The position numbers and the translations under genes were made by a program. A stretch of 64,000 nucleotides of DNA from Methylocystis parvus OBBP (GTDB taxonomy: Bacteria; Pseudomonadota; Alphaproteobacteria; Rhizobiales; Beijerinckiaceae): contig NZ_CP092968.1 in assembly GCF_027571405.1 (NCBI RefSeq), positions 3,886,001-3,950,000 on the forward strand, in the 5' to 3' direction. The notes beneath the pieces are model-generated. The model was not told the DNA's origin, did no database searches, and saw only the letters and a list, made by a program, of their open reading frames with translations. The first letter of the stretch is position 1, and every line of letters begins with the position of its first letter. This document shows, piece by piece, positions 17,401 through 26,533 of the stretch.

Positions 17401-17976
17401 CCGATGCGCCGACGGCGCAAGGGAAACTTCGTCGAGTTGCTAAGTTTTACGCATCAGCGTCCGTATCGTGAGTCGAACTCTGCGCGATAGACAGGCTCGA
17501 CGGCGTTCGACATCTTTCATCCAGAAGGATGGATGAACGCTGGGCCGAATGGGTGAAGCAGACCAAAAACAGGCTGGGCCTTCATGCTGCGCCAGATCGG
17601 CTTCGATTTCGCGGCGAAGGCAAATGGCGGGCAGAGCGGCGTCCGGCGCGCGGGAGCGGGTCGGATCGCAGCCTTGCCCTATCCAAAACCAAACTCTGGA
17701 ACGAAGCCGCGTCCACTCACGTCAAGCTTGCAGAAAACTCGTGGGGCTATTGGCGGTGATTGAGCCGCTATTTCACAAAATATCGCGCCATCGGCGGCAA
17801 ATGGCGGAAGAGGTGTCAGCCCAGCTAGGGTCCAGCTGGACCCAGCCTAGTGTGATAATGCGCTGATTTGCAAAAACTTTCAATGAGCCTGTCGTCCAGC
17901 CCAATCCATTGCCATCCCCCTACAGCCGAAATAATATGTGGGTAAGAATGTGGGGTGGTTGAGTTAGGCGGAACGT
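17401..17976. other. gene-poor region preceding the integrase remnant
   Basis: 576 bases with no credible gene. It contains an imperfect dyad at 17825-17850 (CTAGG-GTCCAG/CTGGAC-CCAG-CCTAG). This is where the left boundary of an integrated element would be expected, but no tRNA or clear direct repeat was found. Confidence 0.4.
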
Positions 17977-18375
17977 ATGGCGAAGGAAGGTAAGCACCCG
18001 GAAAAGGCGCTGACCGCCATCAAGATTCGTAACCTAAGCAAAGCCGGGCGATACGCCGACGGGAACGGTCTTTACCTCGTAGTCGATCCGTCGGGCGCGA
18101 AGCGTTGGTTGCTCAGAACGGTGGTGCAGGGTCGCCGACGCGATATCGGGCTCGGCGGGCTTTCTTTGGTTTCGCTCGCAGAGGCGCGTGAGAAAGCACT
18201 CAGCTACCGAAAGCTGGCGCGAGAAGGCGGCAATCCCCTCGCTGAGAAGCGGCGCGACGCCGTCGTAATCCCTACCTTTGCCGAAGCTGCCCAACATGTT
18301 TTTGACGAGCATCAACCCAGTTGGAAGAACGGGAAGCACGCAGCCCAATGGATGAACACGCTGCGCCAGTATGCG
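17977..18375 (+). pseudogene. truncated P4-type tyrosine integrase (N-terminal fragment)
   Basis: About 133 codons match the N-terminal arm-binding domain (DUF4102) of P4-like integrases: GRYADGNGLYLVVDPSGAKRW and SLVSLAEAREKALSYRKLAR, then the start of the core-binding domain TFAEAAQHVFDEHQPSWKNG and HAAQWMNTLRQYA. At that point, where family members continue FPVIG, similarity stops and the frame runs on through unrelated sequence to 18669. The catalytic R-H-R-Y domain is missing, so the protein cannot recombine DNA. It is a relic of an integrated element and implies past horizontal transfer in this neighbourhood. Confidence 0.8.
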
Positions 18376-18665
18376 GCAAAGCGGGAGCTCCCGCGCATTA
18401 TCGGAGCGACGAGAGCGAGCCATCCAATCGCCTTGCCCCAGCCTGCCGAGGACAGGTTTATGTTCGCGACGGGCGTTGAGTGCAGTTATCCGACTCTCGA
18501 AGGCGGGCGTTGGCGCGCCCTTCAGAGCCTTCGGCCTGTCTTGCGCCTCAGTCCTCGCCGCCTCGCGCCGGTTACTACTATTTCAAATTCGATGGACACC
18601 ATGTTGACAGACTGGAGCCACACCACAATAGTGGCAAGGGGTTGCTGGTATAGAGGGGGGCGTCG

Positions 18666-19052
18666 ATGAGTAAGGTTGATCCGACTGCTTCTGGCGTGGA
18701 AATGAAGTGCGCAGATCGGAGAACTTCTTTCTTACGAAGGGCGCTTGTGCTGACTTTGATCGCCGCGCCAACCGCTCTGTTTGAACCACAACCCGCTGCG
18801 GCCCAATTCGGTGGCATTCTCGGGCTCGTCCTTAGTAGCATGGCGCGGGGCCACCGTTACCATTCCTATTCCTACAGGCATGCGAGCCATGGTGGCGGCC
18901 ATCGTCATCACATCTCCCACGGGCGCACGCGCGTCGCGCATCATCACGGACATGGCGGCGGTCATCATGCGGAAAGGGGAGGCCGTGTCGCCCGCGGCGG
19001 CGGGGGTGGCGGCGGCGGGGGTGGCGGCGGTATGGGCAGCGGAGGTTACTGA
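18666..19052 (+). CDS. small secreted His/Gly-rich protein
   Basis: This 128-residue product has a strong purine-rich site (GAGGGGGG, 18653-18660) before ATG 18666. A hydrophobic export signal spans about residues 22-47 (ALVLTLIAAPTALF, ending AAA). The mature part is dominated by His, Gly, Ser and Arg: repeated HGGGH/HHH clusters and then an uninterrupted run of 12 glycines. Histidine clusters suggest metal binding, but the low complexity makes any family call unsafe. It lies immediately 3' of the integrase relic and converges on the kinase gene with a 14-base gap. Confidence 0.6.
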   Translation: MSKVDPTASGVEMKCADRRTSFLRRALVLTLIAAPTALFEPQPAAAQFGGILGLVLSSMARGHRYHSYSYRHASHGGGHRHHISHGRTRVAHHHGHGGGHHAERGGRVARGGGGGGGGGGGGMGSGGY

Positions 19053-19066
19053 TTAGAGGCGCGGGC

Positions 19067-20794
19067 CTATCTTTTCCCACGCTTCTGTTTCATCGCCTCG
19101 AGCGCCGAGGATGCTTCAGGCAATTCCTGCAGCGCAGCCTTGGTGTAAAGCTCCTCCGCCTTAGCGGTGTCGCGCGGCAAGGATCCGACGCCGTTCTCGT
19201 AGGCACGTCCCAGCCAATAGTTCGCCCGCTTATTGTTTTGCCCCGCGGCCTTCTGCAGCCACCGCACCATTTCTGCGTAGTCTTTCTTCCGCTCCGGCGT
19301 GATGCCGTCGCGATACATTAGGCCAAGAGAAACCTGGGCATCTGCGTAATTTCCCTTATCCGCTGCCCGTTTCAGCCAGGAGTATGCGGCATCGAAATCC
19401 TGATGCGACCCTGACTTCAAATATAACGTGCCAAGATAAAACTGAGCCTCACGATCGCCTTCCTCGGCAAGCTTTTGCGACAACGCGAACGCGTTGTCCC
19501 ATCGGTCGCGATCTTTCATCGCAAGCCGTAATTCGTCAATTTTACCGGAGGGAGGCGCAGCTATCTCGCTCGGTTTGACACGGCGCCCATTGCAGCCGGG
19601 ATCGTTGGGGGACGGGAACAACGAACTCGAGCAGTCTCGATGCGCTGGGGTCGCTTCCTGGATATTGGCTACAACCTGCTTTTCCCAGGAAACCACGTGT
19701 AAATCTTGTTGCTGCTTCTCGCTTACGGTCGTCTGCCTCGCTGGGGAGTTGATCGCCAGATAAGCGGTGGCGGCGAACGCCGCGGCAGCCACGCCGTATG
19801 TCGCGCCCTGCGTGATGGGATGTGCGTTGCGGAATCGGCGAGAAAGCGTCGCCGCCCGGCTCTTCGCCAACGCCAAAGCTTTGGTGGGGAAGTCTGGTTC
19901 CTTTTTCAAATCCCTTTCAGAGGTGGCGTCCTGCAGGAGATGCGCCGCGCTCTTGACGATGTTGGAGGCGTCGAGCCGCAGCGCCGTCGCCCCCAGCGCA
20001 TCGCTGAAGGCTCGCATATTTTGAAATCGTTGTTCCGGACGCTTGGAGAGCGCCATCATGATCGCCGCTTCCGCCTCCGGCGTGACTCCGGCAATGCGCG
20101 GAACGAGCGCGGGGGCCTCTTTATTGATTTGCGCTTGCGTGACGTCATACTCGGTCGTCCCGGCGAAAGGGGGCGAGCCGGCGAGCATTTCGTAAAGAAC
20201 GATTGCGAGGGAATATTGATCGGTTCGTTCGTCTCCTTCGCCGCCCCGGCACTGCTCCGGAGACATGTAAAGCGGCGTTCCGACAGCGGTTCCGGCCCGC
20301 GTCATTCTCACGCTGCCGCGCACCCGCGCGATGCCGAAATCCATGATCTTCACGCGTCCGTCGTCCCCGATCATCAGGTTGGACGGCTTTATGTCGCGAT
20401 GGATGACGCCCATTTGATGCGCGTAGGCCAATCCATCGGCGGCCTGCGTGACTATCGCCAGACTTTCTTTCACGGGGAGTGGCCTGCCGCGCTCGCGCAA
20501 GACGTCATCTAGCGGTCGGCCATGCACCAGCTCCATCACGATGAAGAGATTCGAGCCGTCGAGCACGGGCGCGTAGAGCGTGGTGATATTTGGATGGTTG
20601 AGTCGCGCGAGGCTCGTCGCCTCCGCCTTGAAACGCGCGACGAAGTCGGGCTCCTGTGTGAGCTCGGCGCGCAACGACTTAATCGCCACTTCACGCTCAA
20701 GAAAAGTGTCGACAGCGCGGTGGACCTTGCCCATCGCGCCCGCGCCAACAAGGCCGATAACCTTGTAATGTCCAATCATTTGAGGGTCGCTCAT
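19067..20794 (-). CDS. membrane Ser/Thr protein kinase with C-terminal Sel1 repeats
   Basis: This 575-residue Hanks-type kinase covers residues 8-280: glycine loop VGAGAMGKV (16-24), Lys39 in VAIK, catalytic loop HRDIKPSN (D134), DFG (152-154) and activation segment GTPLYMSPE. A single transmembrane helix lies near 325-345. The periplasmic part ends with three to four Sel1-like repeats (FYLGTLYLKSG, AQVSLGLMYRDG, ANYWLGRAYENG), which usually mediate protein contacts. It phosphorylates Ser/Thr of partner proteins. The stop of the PP2C gene overlaps its start by four bases, and an FHA-domain protease lies upstream in the same operon, so the three probably form one phospho-signalling unit. Confidence 0.92.
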   Translation of the reverse strand: MSDPQMIGHYKVIGLVGAGAMGKVHRAVDTFLEREVAIKSLRAELTQEPDFVARFKAEATSLARLNHPNITTLYAPVLDGSNLFIVMELVHGRPLDDVLRERGRPLPVKESLAIVTQAADGLAYAHQMGVIHRDIKPSNLMIGDDGRVKIMDFGIARVRGSVRMTRAGTAVGTPLYMSPEQCRGGEGDERTDQYSLAIVLYEMLAGSPPFAGTTEYDVTQAQINKEAPALVPRIAGVTPEAEAAIMMALSKRPEQRFQNMRAFSDALGATALRLDASNIVKSAAHLLQDATSERDLKKEPDFPTKALALAKSRAATLSRRFRNAHPITQGATYGVAAAAFAATAYLAINSPARQTTVSEKQQQDLHVVSWEKQVVANIQEATPAHRDCSSSLFPSPNDPGCNGRRVKPSEIAAPPSGKIDELRLAMKDRDRWDNAFALSQKLAEEGDREAQFYLGTLYLKSGSHQDFDAAYSWLKRAADKGNYADAQVSLGLMYRDGITPERKKDYAEMVRWLQKAAGQNNKRANYWLGRAYENGVGSLPRDTAKAEELYTKAALQELPEASSALEAMKQKRGKR

Positions 20795-21675
20795 GACTTG
20801 CCCCCGGCTCCAATGACGATCGTTGCGGTCGGCGGCGGCTCTGCAAGACCGGCGACGCTGATGCGCCTCGTGGCGGCCTGCGCCTGGGGCGCGGCGGCGT
20901 CATTCTCGATGACAAAGACACCCACCGAAATATTGTCGTAGCCGCCGCCGGCGCGCGCGGCGTCAACCAAACGCTGGCAGGCCTCCGCTGGAGCAAATTT
21001 GGCGACAATCGAGGTGATTTTCTCGTCTGCGACCAAACCATGCAAGCCGTCTGAACAGAGCACGACAACGTCGCCGACACGCAGCGGCAAACCTTCTTCC
21101 CAGACAGTCGGCTCGATTTCATCGCGCGTGCCCAGCGCCTGCAAAATGACGTTGCTTCCGGGACCCGTTCCGGCTTCCCCCGCCTCCATGAGCCCGTCAC
21201 GCACCATTTGGGCGTGCAGCGTCTGGTCGTCGGAAAGCTGCGTGAGATGGTTGTCCCGCAAGATATAGGCTCGGGTGTCCCCGACATGCCCGAGCCACAA
21301 GCTCCCGTCTCGTACGCCGAGGACGGTGCATGTCGTCCCCATACCGGCGCACTCGGGATGAGCCGCGGCATGCTCCAGGATCGCCCGGTTGGCGGCCTCC
21401 AGCGCGGCGCTCAACACTTGCGGGGGCGGCGCGTCCATCGAATAGAAGACCCGCCAGATCACCTCCACCGCCAGAGCGCTAGCGATTTCTCCGGCGGCAT
21501 GACCGCCCATGCCGTCGGCGACGAGGGCCAACGCACCAAATTTCGCGTCTGGCGCGGCCGGGGGCGGCATGACGAATACGACGGAGTCTTCGTTCAAGCA
21601 GCGCACGCAGCCGACATCGGTTTTCATCGCGCCGGCGACGCGCAACGACGACTTGAAGGTCTCCACTCCCCCCAT
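20791..21675 (-). CDS. PP2C-family Ser/Thr protein phosphatase
   Basis: This 294-residue PPM phosphatase has the metal-binding motifs NED (about 28-30), VADGMGGH (about 52-59), GHVGDTRAYIL (about 129-139), LCSDGL and a C-terminal GGGYDNISV. It would reverse phosphorylation by the overlapping kinase gene downstream. The upstream FHA-protease gene ends 13 bases earlier, giving the order protease, phosphatase, kinase in one transcript. Residues after about 260 form a low-complexity Ala/Pro-rich tail. Confidence 0.93.
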   Translation of the reverse strand: MGGVETFKSSLRVAGAMKTDVGCVRCLNEDSVVFVMPPPAAPDAKFGALALVADGMGGHAAGEIASALAVEVIWRVFYSMDAPPPQVLSAALEAANRAILEHAAAHPECAGMGTTCTVLGVRDGSLWLGHVGDTRAYILRDNHLTQLSDDQTLHAQMVRDGLMEAGEAGTGPGSNVILQALGTRDEIEPTVWEEGLPLRVGDVVVLCSDGLHGLVADEKITSIVAKFAPAEACQRLVDAARAGGGYDNISVGVFVIENDAAAPQAQAATRRISVAGLAEPPPTATIVIGAGGKS

Positions 21676-21687
21676 TGTCTGCTCTGA

Positions 21688-23502
21688 CTATTGCTTCTGT
21701 GCTTGCAGCAATTCCAGACCATATTTGATCGGCACGGCCATGGACACCGCCGCGCCGCCGCTCTGCCGCCCGTAAGTGAAGAGGCCAATGACCTTGCCGG
21801 CGGAGTTGAAGACAGGGCCGCCGCTGTTGCCGGCGCCAGTTGTATTGATGCCAAGCTGGATGGCGTCGCCAATGTCGCTGGCGAATGTGCCGCCCTCTGT
21901 TTCTCTGACGCCTGTCGCCAGCTTGGAAACGATGCCTTCCGTAACAGTCGCCTCCGTTAAGACGTCCGTGACCGTGCGGATGCGGCCGGCCTCTTCCGTG
22001 TTGCGGATGATCTTGTTTTCGACGGAGATGGCGGGGTAGCCAAGAACCACCACGCTTTCCCCGATCGACACCGCGCCGTCCGTCGCAAGATCCGTCTTGG
22101 TCAATGTTTGCGGCGAGTTAATCTTGATTAGGGCCGCGTCGGAATCGGGCGAGGAACGCACGAGTTCGCCATTAAGCGCCAGACGGCTGCCATGGAACTG
22201 GACTTCAAGAACATCGTCGCGGCCGACAAAATACCCCTTATTATTTGTCGTCAGGTCCGGCGCATTGCCAGCGATCTCCGTCGGAATATCCGAACGAAAA
22301 ATATAGCCGCCCGATTCCGGAACCCAGTCATAGACCTTTGAATATTCTGAACTGGTAACATTGAAGACACGCTCCGCTTTCAGCGCTATCTTCCTGTTCT
22401 TTTTCGGCGGCGGAACATAGTCGTACAACACGCCGACATCGTCGCCATGCGAACCGTAGCGAACGAGCCACGGCGCAGCGACATGCTTGTTTGTGAGGAT
22501 GTAGCCCTGCTCGCTGACGACGAAACCGCTGCCACTTCCTTCGCCCCCTACCTTGAAATTCGTCACGCCCTCGTCTTCGAGCGTCAACCAGCGCACAATG
22601 CCGAGATTACCCGGCAACCGAACATAAGCGGGCAAAAGCTTGCCGTCGACGAGCACAGTCTTGTGCTGCAACGGCTTCCCGGTTTGCTTGTCGTAGAGAC
22701 GCCAGAGCCTTCTGATCTCTACGGTTGCGTTGGCGTATTTATTGTAGATGTCTATCGGCCGCATGCCGATCTTGCGATTGACGTCTTCTGGGATCTGCGA
22801 CAGCCGCTCGTCCGTTTCGCGCTGCGCGACGCGGGTCTCTTCAGCCTTCTCCTGAATATCGTAACGCTGCTTCCAGAACAGGGCGGCTCCTCCAATAAGG
22901 AAAAATGCGACGACCGCCGCGATTACGCCCGTCAACGTGCGATTGGCCTTGCCTCGCTCCTCGCCGATTAGCCTCTGCACGGTCTCCTGTCCGACGCCGA
23001 GCTTTTGCGGGCCGGACGAGCCGCCGGTCGCGGCCGTCTCGGCGTTAGTTGCCGCTGCGTTGAGGGCGGTTGAAGCGGCGTTCTCAGCGGCTTCGATCAC
23101 CCGCGTAGCGGCGGCGTCGACGGTGCCGATGACTTTCGTGCGCGCCGCGAAATTGACTGGACGCGGTTGAATGTCGAAGGCGAAAGCAGGGCCTTTCTGA
23201 CCGAGTTCAATTTTATCTTCCGGGAGGATCTCAACTTCCGCGGAGAGGCGCTCGCCATTGAGGAACGTGCCGTTGCTGCTACCTGCGTCTGAAAGCTTGA
23301 ACTTCAGATCGTCGCCCTCGCCTTGGATTCGGATGACGGCGTGCTTTCGAGAGACGACGCTATCACCACCGGGATCGAAGGCGATTTCGGAGGCCGGATC
23401 TCGGCCGATCGTAAATTCGCGGCGGTCTCCTACCGACAACTGTTCTATCTGATTGGCCTTCGTGCCGGACAAATGTCGAATGATAATACGTTCGATCGCC
23501 AT
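21688..23502 (-). CDS. FHA domain, transmembrane, trypsin-like protease fusion
   Basis: The 604-residue protein starts at ATG 23502, supported by GGGGGCAGGGG just upstream; longer in-frame extensions are unlikely. An FHA phosphothreonine-binding domain occupies about 25-95 (TIGRDPASEI, SRKHAVI, SSNGTFLNG). An Ala-rich linker leads to one transmembrane helix (192-210) and a short coiled-coil-like stretch. The C-terminal S1-type protease has the complete triad: H340 in TNKH, D455 in SDAALIK and S560 in GNSGGPV. The topology places FHA in the cytoplasm and protease in the periplasm, so kinase-dependent phosphobinding inside could control proteolysis outside. It is the first gene of the kinase/phosphatase operon. 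Confidence 0.92.
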   Translation of the reverse strand: MAIERIIIRHLSGTKANQIEQLSVGDRREFTIGRDPASEIAFDPGGDSVVSRKHAVIRIQGEGDDLKFKLSDAGSSNGTFLNGERLSAEVEILPEDKIELGQKGPAFAFDIQPRPVNFAARTKVIGTVDAAATRVIEAAENAASTALNAAATNAETAATGGSSGPQKLGVGQETVQRLIGEERGKANRTLTGVIAAVVAFFLIGGAALFWKQRYDIQEKAEETRVAQRETDERLSQIPEDVNRKIGMRPIDIYNKYANATVEIRRLWRLYDKQTGKPLQHKTVLVDGKLLPAYVRLPGNLGIVRWLTLEDEGVTNFKVGGEGSGSGFVVSEQGYILTNKHVAAPWLVRYGSHGDDVGVLYDYVPPPKKNRKIALKAERVFNVTSSEYSKVYDWVPESGGYIFRSDIPTEIAGNAPDLTTNNKGYFVGRDDVLEVQFHGSRLALNGELVRSSPDSDAALIKINSPQTLTKTDLATDGAVSIGESVVVLGYPAISVENKIIRNTEEAGRIRTVTDVLTEATVTEGIVSKLATGVRETEGGTFASDIGDAIQLGINTTGAGNSGGPVFNSAGKVIGLFTYGRQSGGAAVSMAVPIKYGLELLQAQKQ

Positions 23503-24420
23503 ACCCCTGCCCCCGCAAACGCGACTACTGGACCCCACATAAACGCATTTGCAATGATGTGGCTCCGCCTCTGCCGCAGAATAGACGCTTTTTCGCCACA
23601 TTGACAACAGCGTTTTTCTGTGAAGTCCTTCGCTGGCGCTTTGGCATGGTAAAAGTTGCGCAGCGGCCGGGGAGCACGCCACTTGCGTCGTCACTTTGTA
23701 TGCTCTCAGTACAGCGTTACAGGAGCTTGGACGGCGCTCCTGCCTCGTGGCGGCGCTGCGACGTGGGATGAGGACATGAGCCGAAAAAGATCACGCTGAT
23801 TAGTGACGCAAAAAGTGGCGGCAGGCCGTAGGGCAAGAGGCATCGGCCTCCCATCGCGTTGGGGCCAATTTTGCGGCGCCTTGGGTTGCTTGGTTCCAAG
23901 GCGTGTCGTCTCGTCGATTTCACCGACCGCGTTGTCCAAGGTCAGAGCCAGCGTAGCTTCGTCGCGCCCCACTCAGATCGCGCTCGGTCGTCGCCATCCT
24001 CTGACACGGGGGATCTCCGCTCAACGACTTGAGCCGCGCTCCGGGGTCGCGTGTGGACTTGGCGCCTCGCCTCGATTCTCACTTTGGGGGCGCCGGCGCT
24101 GGCCTTCGCCGAGGAGCTTAGGAGAATGGACAGAAGGAGAGCTCCCGGCAGGAGCGACACGCTCGCCATATCGAAGAACGCAAAAGGCAGAGGTGCCAGT
24201 CCGATCGAACGGGCCGCCGCCGCGCCACGGCCGACCCGGCGAGAGCCGCTGTCCGATGCCCGCCAGGCGCCGCGAGCGCAGATGCTCGGGCGCGTGCCCG
24301 CCGCCAATACCGGTTATTCGCCGGGCTTTGTCATGCGTGAATTTCCCTCGGGCGTTGCGCTTTTCTAAGGACGCCGGCCATGGCTTCACGGCGCCCGACG
24401 TCGCCCTCCGACAGTCGATC
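23503..24420. other. long degenerate region upstream of the kinase operon
   Basis: About 900 bases without an intact gene. Frames are open in places because of high GC, but none has a recognised product. The stretch 24051-24120 reads as a possible signal peptide (LASILTLGAPALAFAEE) on the plus strand, which may be the decayed start of the TonB-receptor pseudogene that follows. The promoter of the protease-phosphatase-kinase operon should lie within 23503-23650. Confidence 0.45.
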
Positions 24421-25387
24421 ACGTTGAGTTCTATAAAGGCCCCTCCGCCATGCTGTTCGGCAAAGCGCTCGCGGCTACGGCGTTGTGGCGAACTACATCC
24501 GCAAGGTGCCGACGCAGGAGACCTTCGGCCATATAGGCGTGACCTCCGGCTCCTTTGAGCCTTAACCGCGTCACGCTCTCAATGCACCCCTAAACCACGA
24601 CAACAATCTATTCTTTCGAATGACAGGGGCCGCGCAGACGACCGGCAGCTTCGTGAATTTCGTGCGTTCGCAGAGCTTTGATATCGCGCCGATGGTAAGC
24701 TATACGGCGGACAATGGCGACCGCATCGATTTGCGCGCCAAACACAATGGCCGCGAGAGGCAATACGAAGTTTGTCCGCATCCTCATCGGCGGCCGCTAC
24801 GACGTGCCGGCGCAGCGCGAGCGCGTCTTCGATCCCTTCGGCTCCCTCGCGGGGGAACCGACGGCCAGCCTGAGCAAGGGGACGCAGGGCTATTTCAATC
24901 CGCGCGGGAATCCTCTTCCGGCACGACGACCTCCATGAGCTTTTTTTCGCTTACGGCCAGTCGCTCATCCCCAATACCGGCGTGCGGCTGTAAGATGGTG
25001 AGGCGCCGCCGGCGCAGCAGAACACGCAATATGAAGTCGGGGCCAGGCGGCGCTTTCTCGATAACAAGATGACCTTCGAGCTCGGGCTCTTCGACATCAC
25101 CCGCGTCATCGAGGTCAATCTCTCCGACGAGCCGCTGCCCAATCTCAAGGTGAACACGACGGCGACCTTTCTTCACGCCGTCGTCTCGAAGGACAACAAC
25201 ATTCCCTCGCAGGCCGGCAGCGACCTCCTCGGCGCGCTGCGCCGCGTCGTCAATTTATTGCAGTTTTGACAGCTATGATCTGAAAGGGCTGGAATTGGGC
25301 GTAAGCTATTATTACGCCAGCAACGCCGAGGCGACGTTACCTAACACGCCGGGCTTCACCCTCGGGTTTCTTCAGGAACCGGCGTAA
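24421..25387 (+). pseudogene. TonB-dependent siderophore receptor, frameshifted and truncated
   Basis: Pieces of an outer-membrane siderophore receptor occur in order but in different frames. A plug-domain segment (FYKGPSAMLFGKAL, then NYIRKVPTQETFGHIGVTSGSF) is followed by stops near 24560. A barrel segment at 24600-24770 reads LFFRMTGAAQTTGSFVNFV. A shifted segment at 24770-24900 reads YDVPAQRERVFDPFGSL. From 24930 the frame reads LFFAYGQSLIPNTGVRL, a stop, then QYEVGARRRFLDNKMTFELG and FDITR. A last piece at 25268 reads YDLKGLELGVSYYYASN. The final barrel strands with the C-terminal aromatic residue are absent. At least three frameshifts or stops make this a pseudogene. Confidence 0.8.
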
Positions 25388-25390
25388 CAA

Positions 25391-26174
25391 CCGCGCAGCC
25401 GATCACGCCGCTCCGCGGGAGCAAGGCAAAAGCGGGGTGATGTGCAGACAGTTAAGGCGCACCCTTGCGCTTCTGCGGATGCGGAAGGTGGTGGAAACTC
25501 CCGCCCATTGGCTAAGCTTATAGGTGCGCGGATGTTTCAGAAAAACCTTCCATTGAAGCCTGAGGAAGGGGGCGGCCGAACGGCACGCCCTCCACAATCG
25601 ACACAAGCTCCGCACCCGCGCCGGTAATCGGATCGGACCTGCGCCAGCCCCTCCGACGAAGGCCCCGCAAGCAAATCCCAGCGCGCGAGAGCGGATTCAT
25701 CCCGCCCGCGCCATTCTCTTAGGGGAAGAAGGACGGCGCGAAAAATTTTGCACTGTCACTATGGAAACGAAAGCGGCGCTCTTTGTCGAAGCCAGCCAGC
25801 CGTGCGGTAGGGTCTACCGTATCGGCGTCGGGTGCGAATTGCCCCCTGCGCTGGTATCGACCCTAATCCTCGTGATTGCGCGGCTGTTCTGATGGAAAGG
25901 CGCTACGTTACCGGAGTGCCTTTTCTTTTTCACCACATACAAGACGCGCTGGCTTCGCTTCCTCTCAAAAAGAGGCTGCTTTTTGCGCCTGTCGCGCGTT
26001 GCGAAAATCTTGCCTTGAGTCATCCGGACCGGTGTGCTCACGCCTGCGAAATCTACGTTCAAACGCATCGGAATGGCTGCCTTGCGCGCCGTCCGCGGTG
26101 TCGCGCCTGCTACCTTTTTGCTGCTTCACATCGCGTGGCAGCCCCTGTCTATTTGTATAACATATTGATTTTAA
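25391..26174. other. gene-free stretch between pseudogene and tRNA remnant
   Basis: About 780 bases with no frame that looks genuine. Short frames on both strands lack ribosome binding sites and recognisable content. Base composition is mixed, with an AT-rich end near 26150-26175 just before the tRNA fragment. Confidence 0.45.
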
Positions 26175-26226
26175 TGGTGCGGTTGAGGGATTCGAACCCC
26201 CGACCTACTGATTACAAATCAAGGCG
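26175..26226 (-). pseudogene. 3' fragment of tRNA-Thr (UGU); possible attachment-site remnant
   Basis: Read on the minus strand, the sequence contains the 3' half of a threonine tRNA: TTTGTAATCA from the anticodon loop (UGU), a variable loop AGTAGGTC, a complete T arm GGGGG-TTCGAAT-CCCTC, acceptor strand CAACCGC, discriminator A and CCA. The matching 5' half, with an acceptor strand GCGGTTG, is not found upstream. Such 3' tRNA copies are typically left at the distal end of integrative elements that insert in tRNA genes. Confidence 0.7.
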
Positions 26227-26393
26227 GCGAACTTTATCCTCCACAGAAAGACAAGCGTGGCCCATAAGGCGTTTTGTCCAACCCGAACCAATCACGGTCG
26301 TTGTAGTCCGCTGACGAATGTGGGGCGAAACGGTAGGTGGAGCGTTGCGCTCATCAGAAGACATTTCGTTTTTCAATAATTTGCGCAGTTTTC

Positions 26394-26483
26394 TGGCGGA
26401 AGAGGTGGGATTCGAACCCACGGTGGAGTTGCCCCCACGGCGGTTTTCAAGACCGCTGCCTTAAACCACTCGGCCACCCTTCC
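26394..26483 (-). tRNA. tRNA-Ser (UGA)
   Basis: This complete 90-nt class II tRNA has acceptor GGAAGGG/CTCTTCC, discriminator G and CCA at 26394-26396, with a long variable arm (GTGGGGGCAACTCCAC region). The anticodon loop CTTGAAA gives UGA. Confidence 0.95.
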
Positions 26484-26533
26484 CCGGGGCGTGATATAGC
26501 ACGGTCGCGCCGTTGCGCGAGAGGGTTCCGATT

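Noticed and set aside
17529..17866. Short plus-strand frames before the integrase relic
   Set aside because: No ribosome binding site, no known motif, and two competing frames of similar quality.
25814..26068. Lys/Arg-rich 84-codon minus-strand frame
   Set aside because: No start signal or similarity; it lies in DNA that otherwise appears non-coding.
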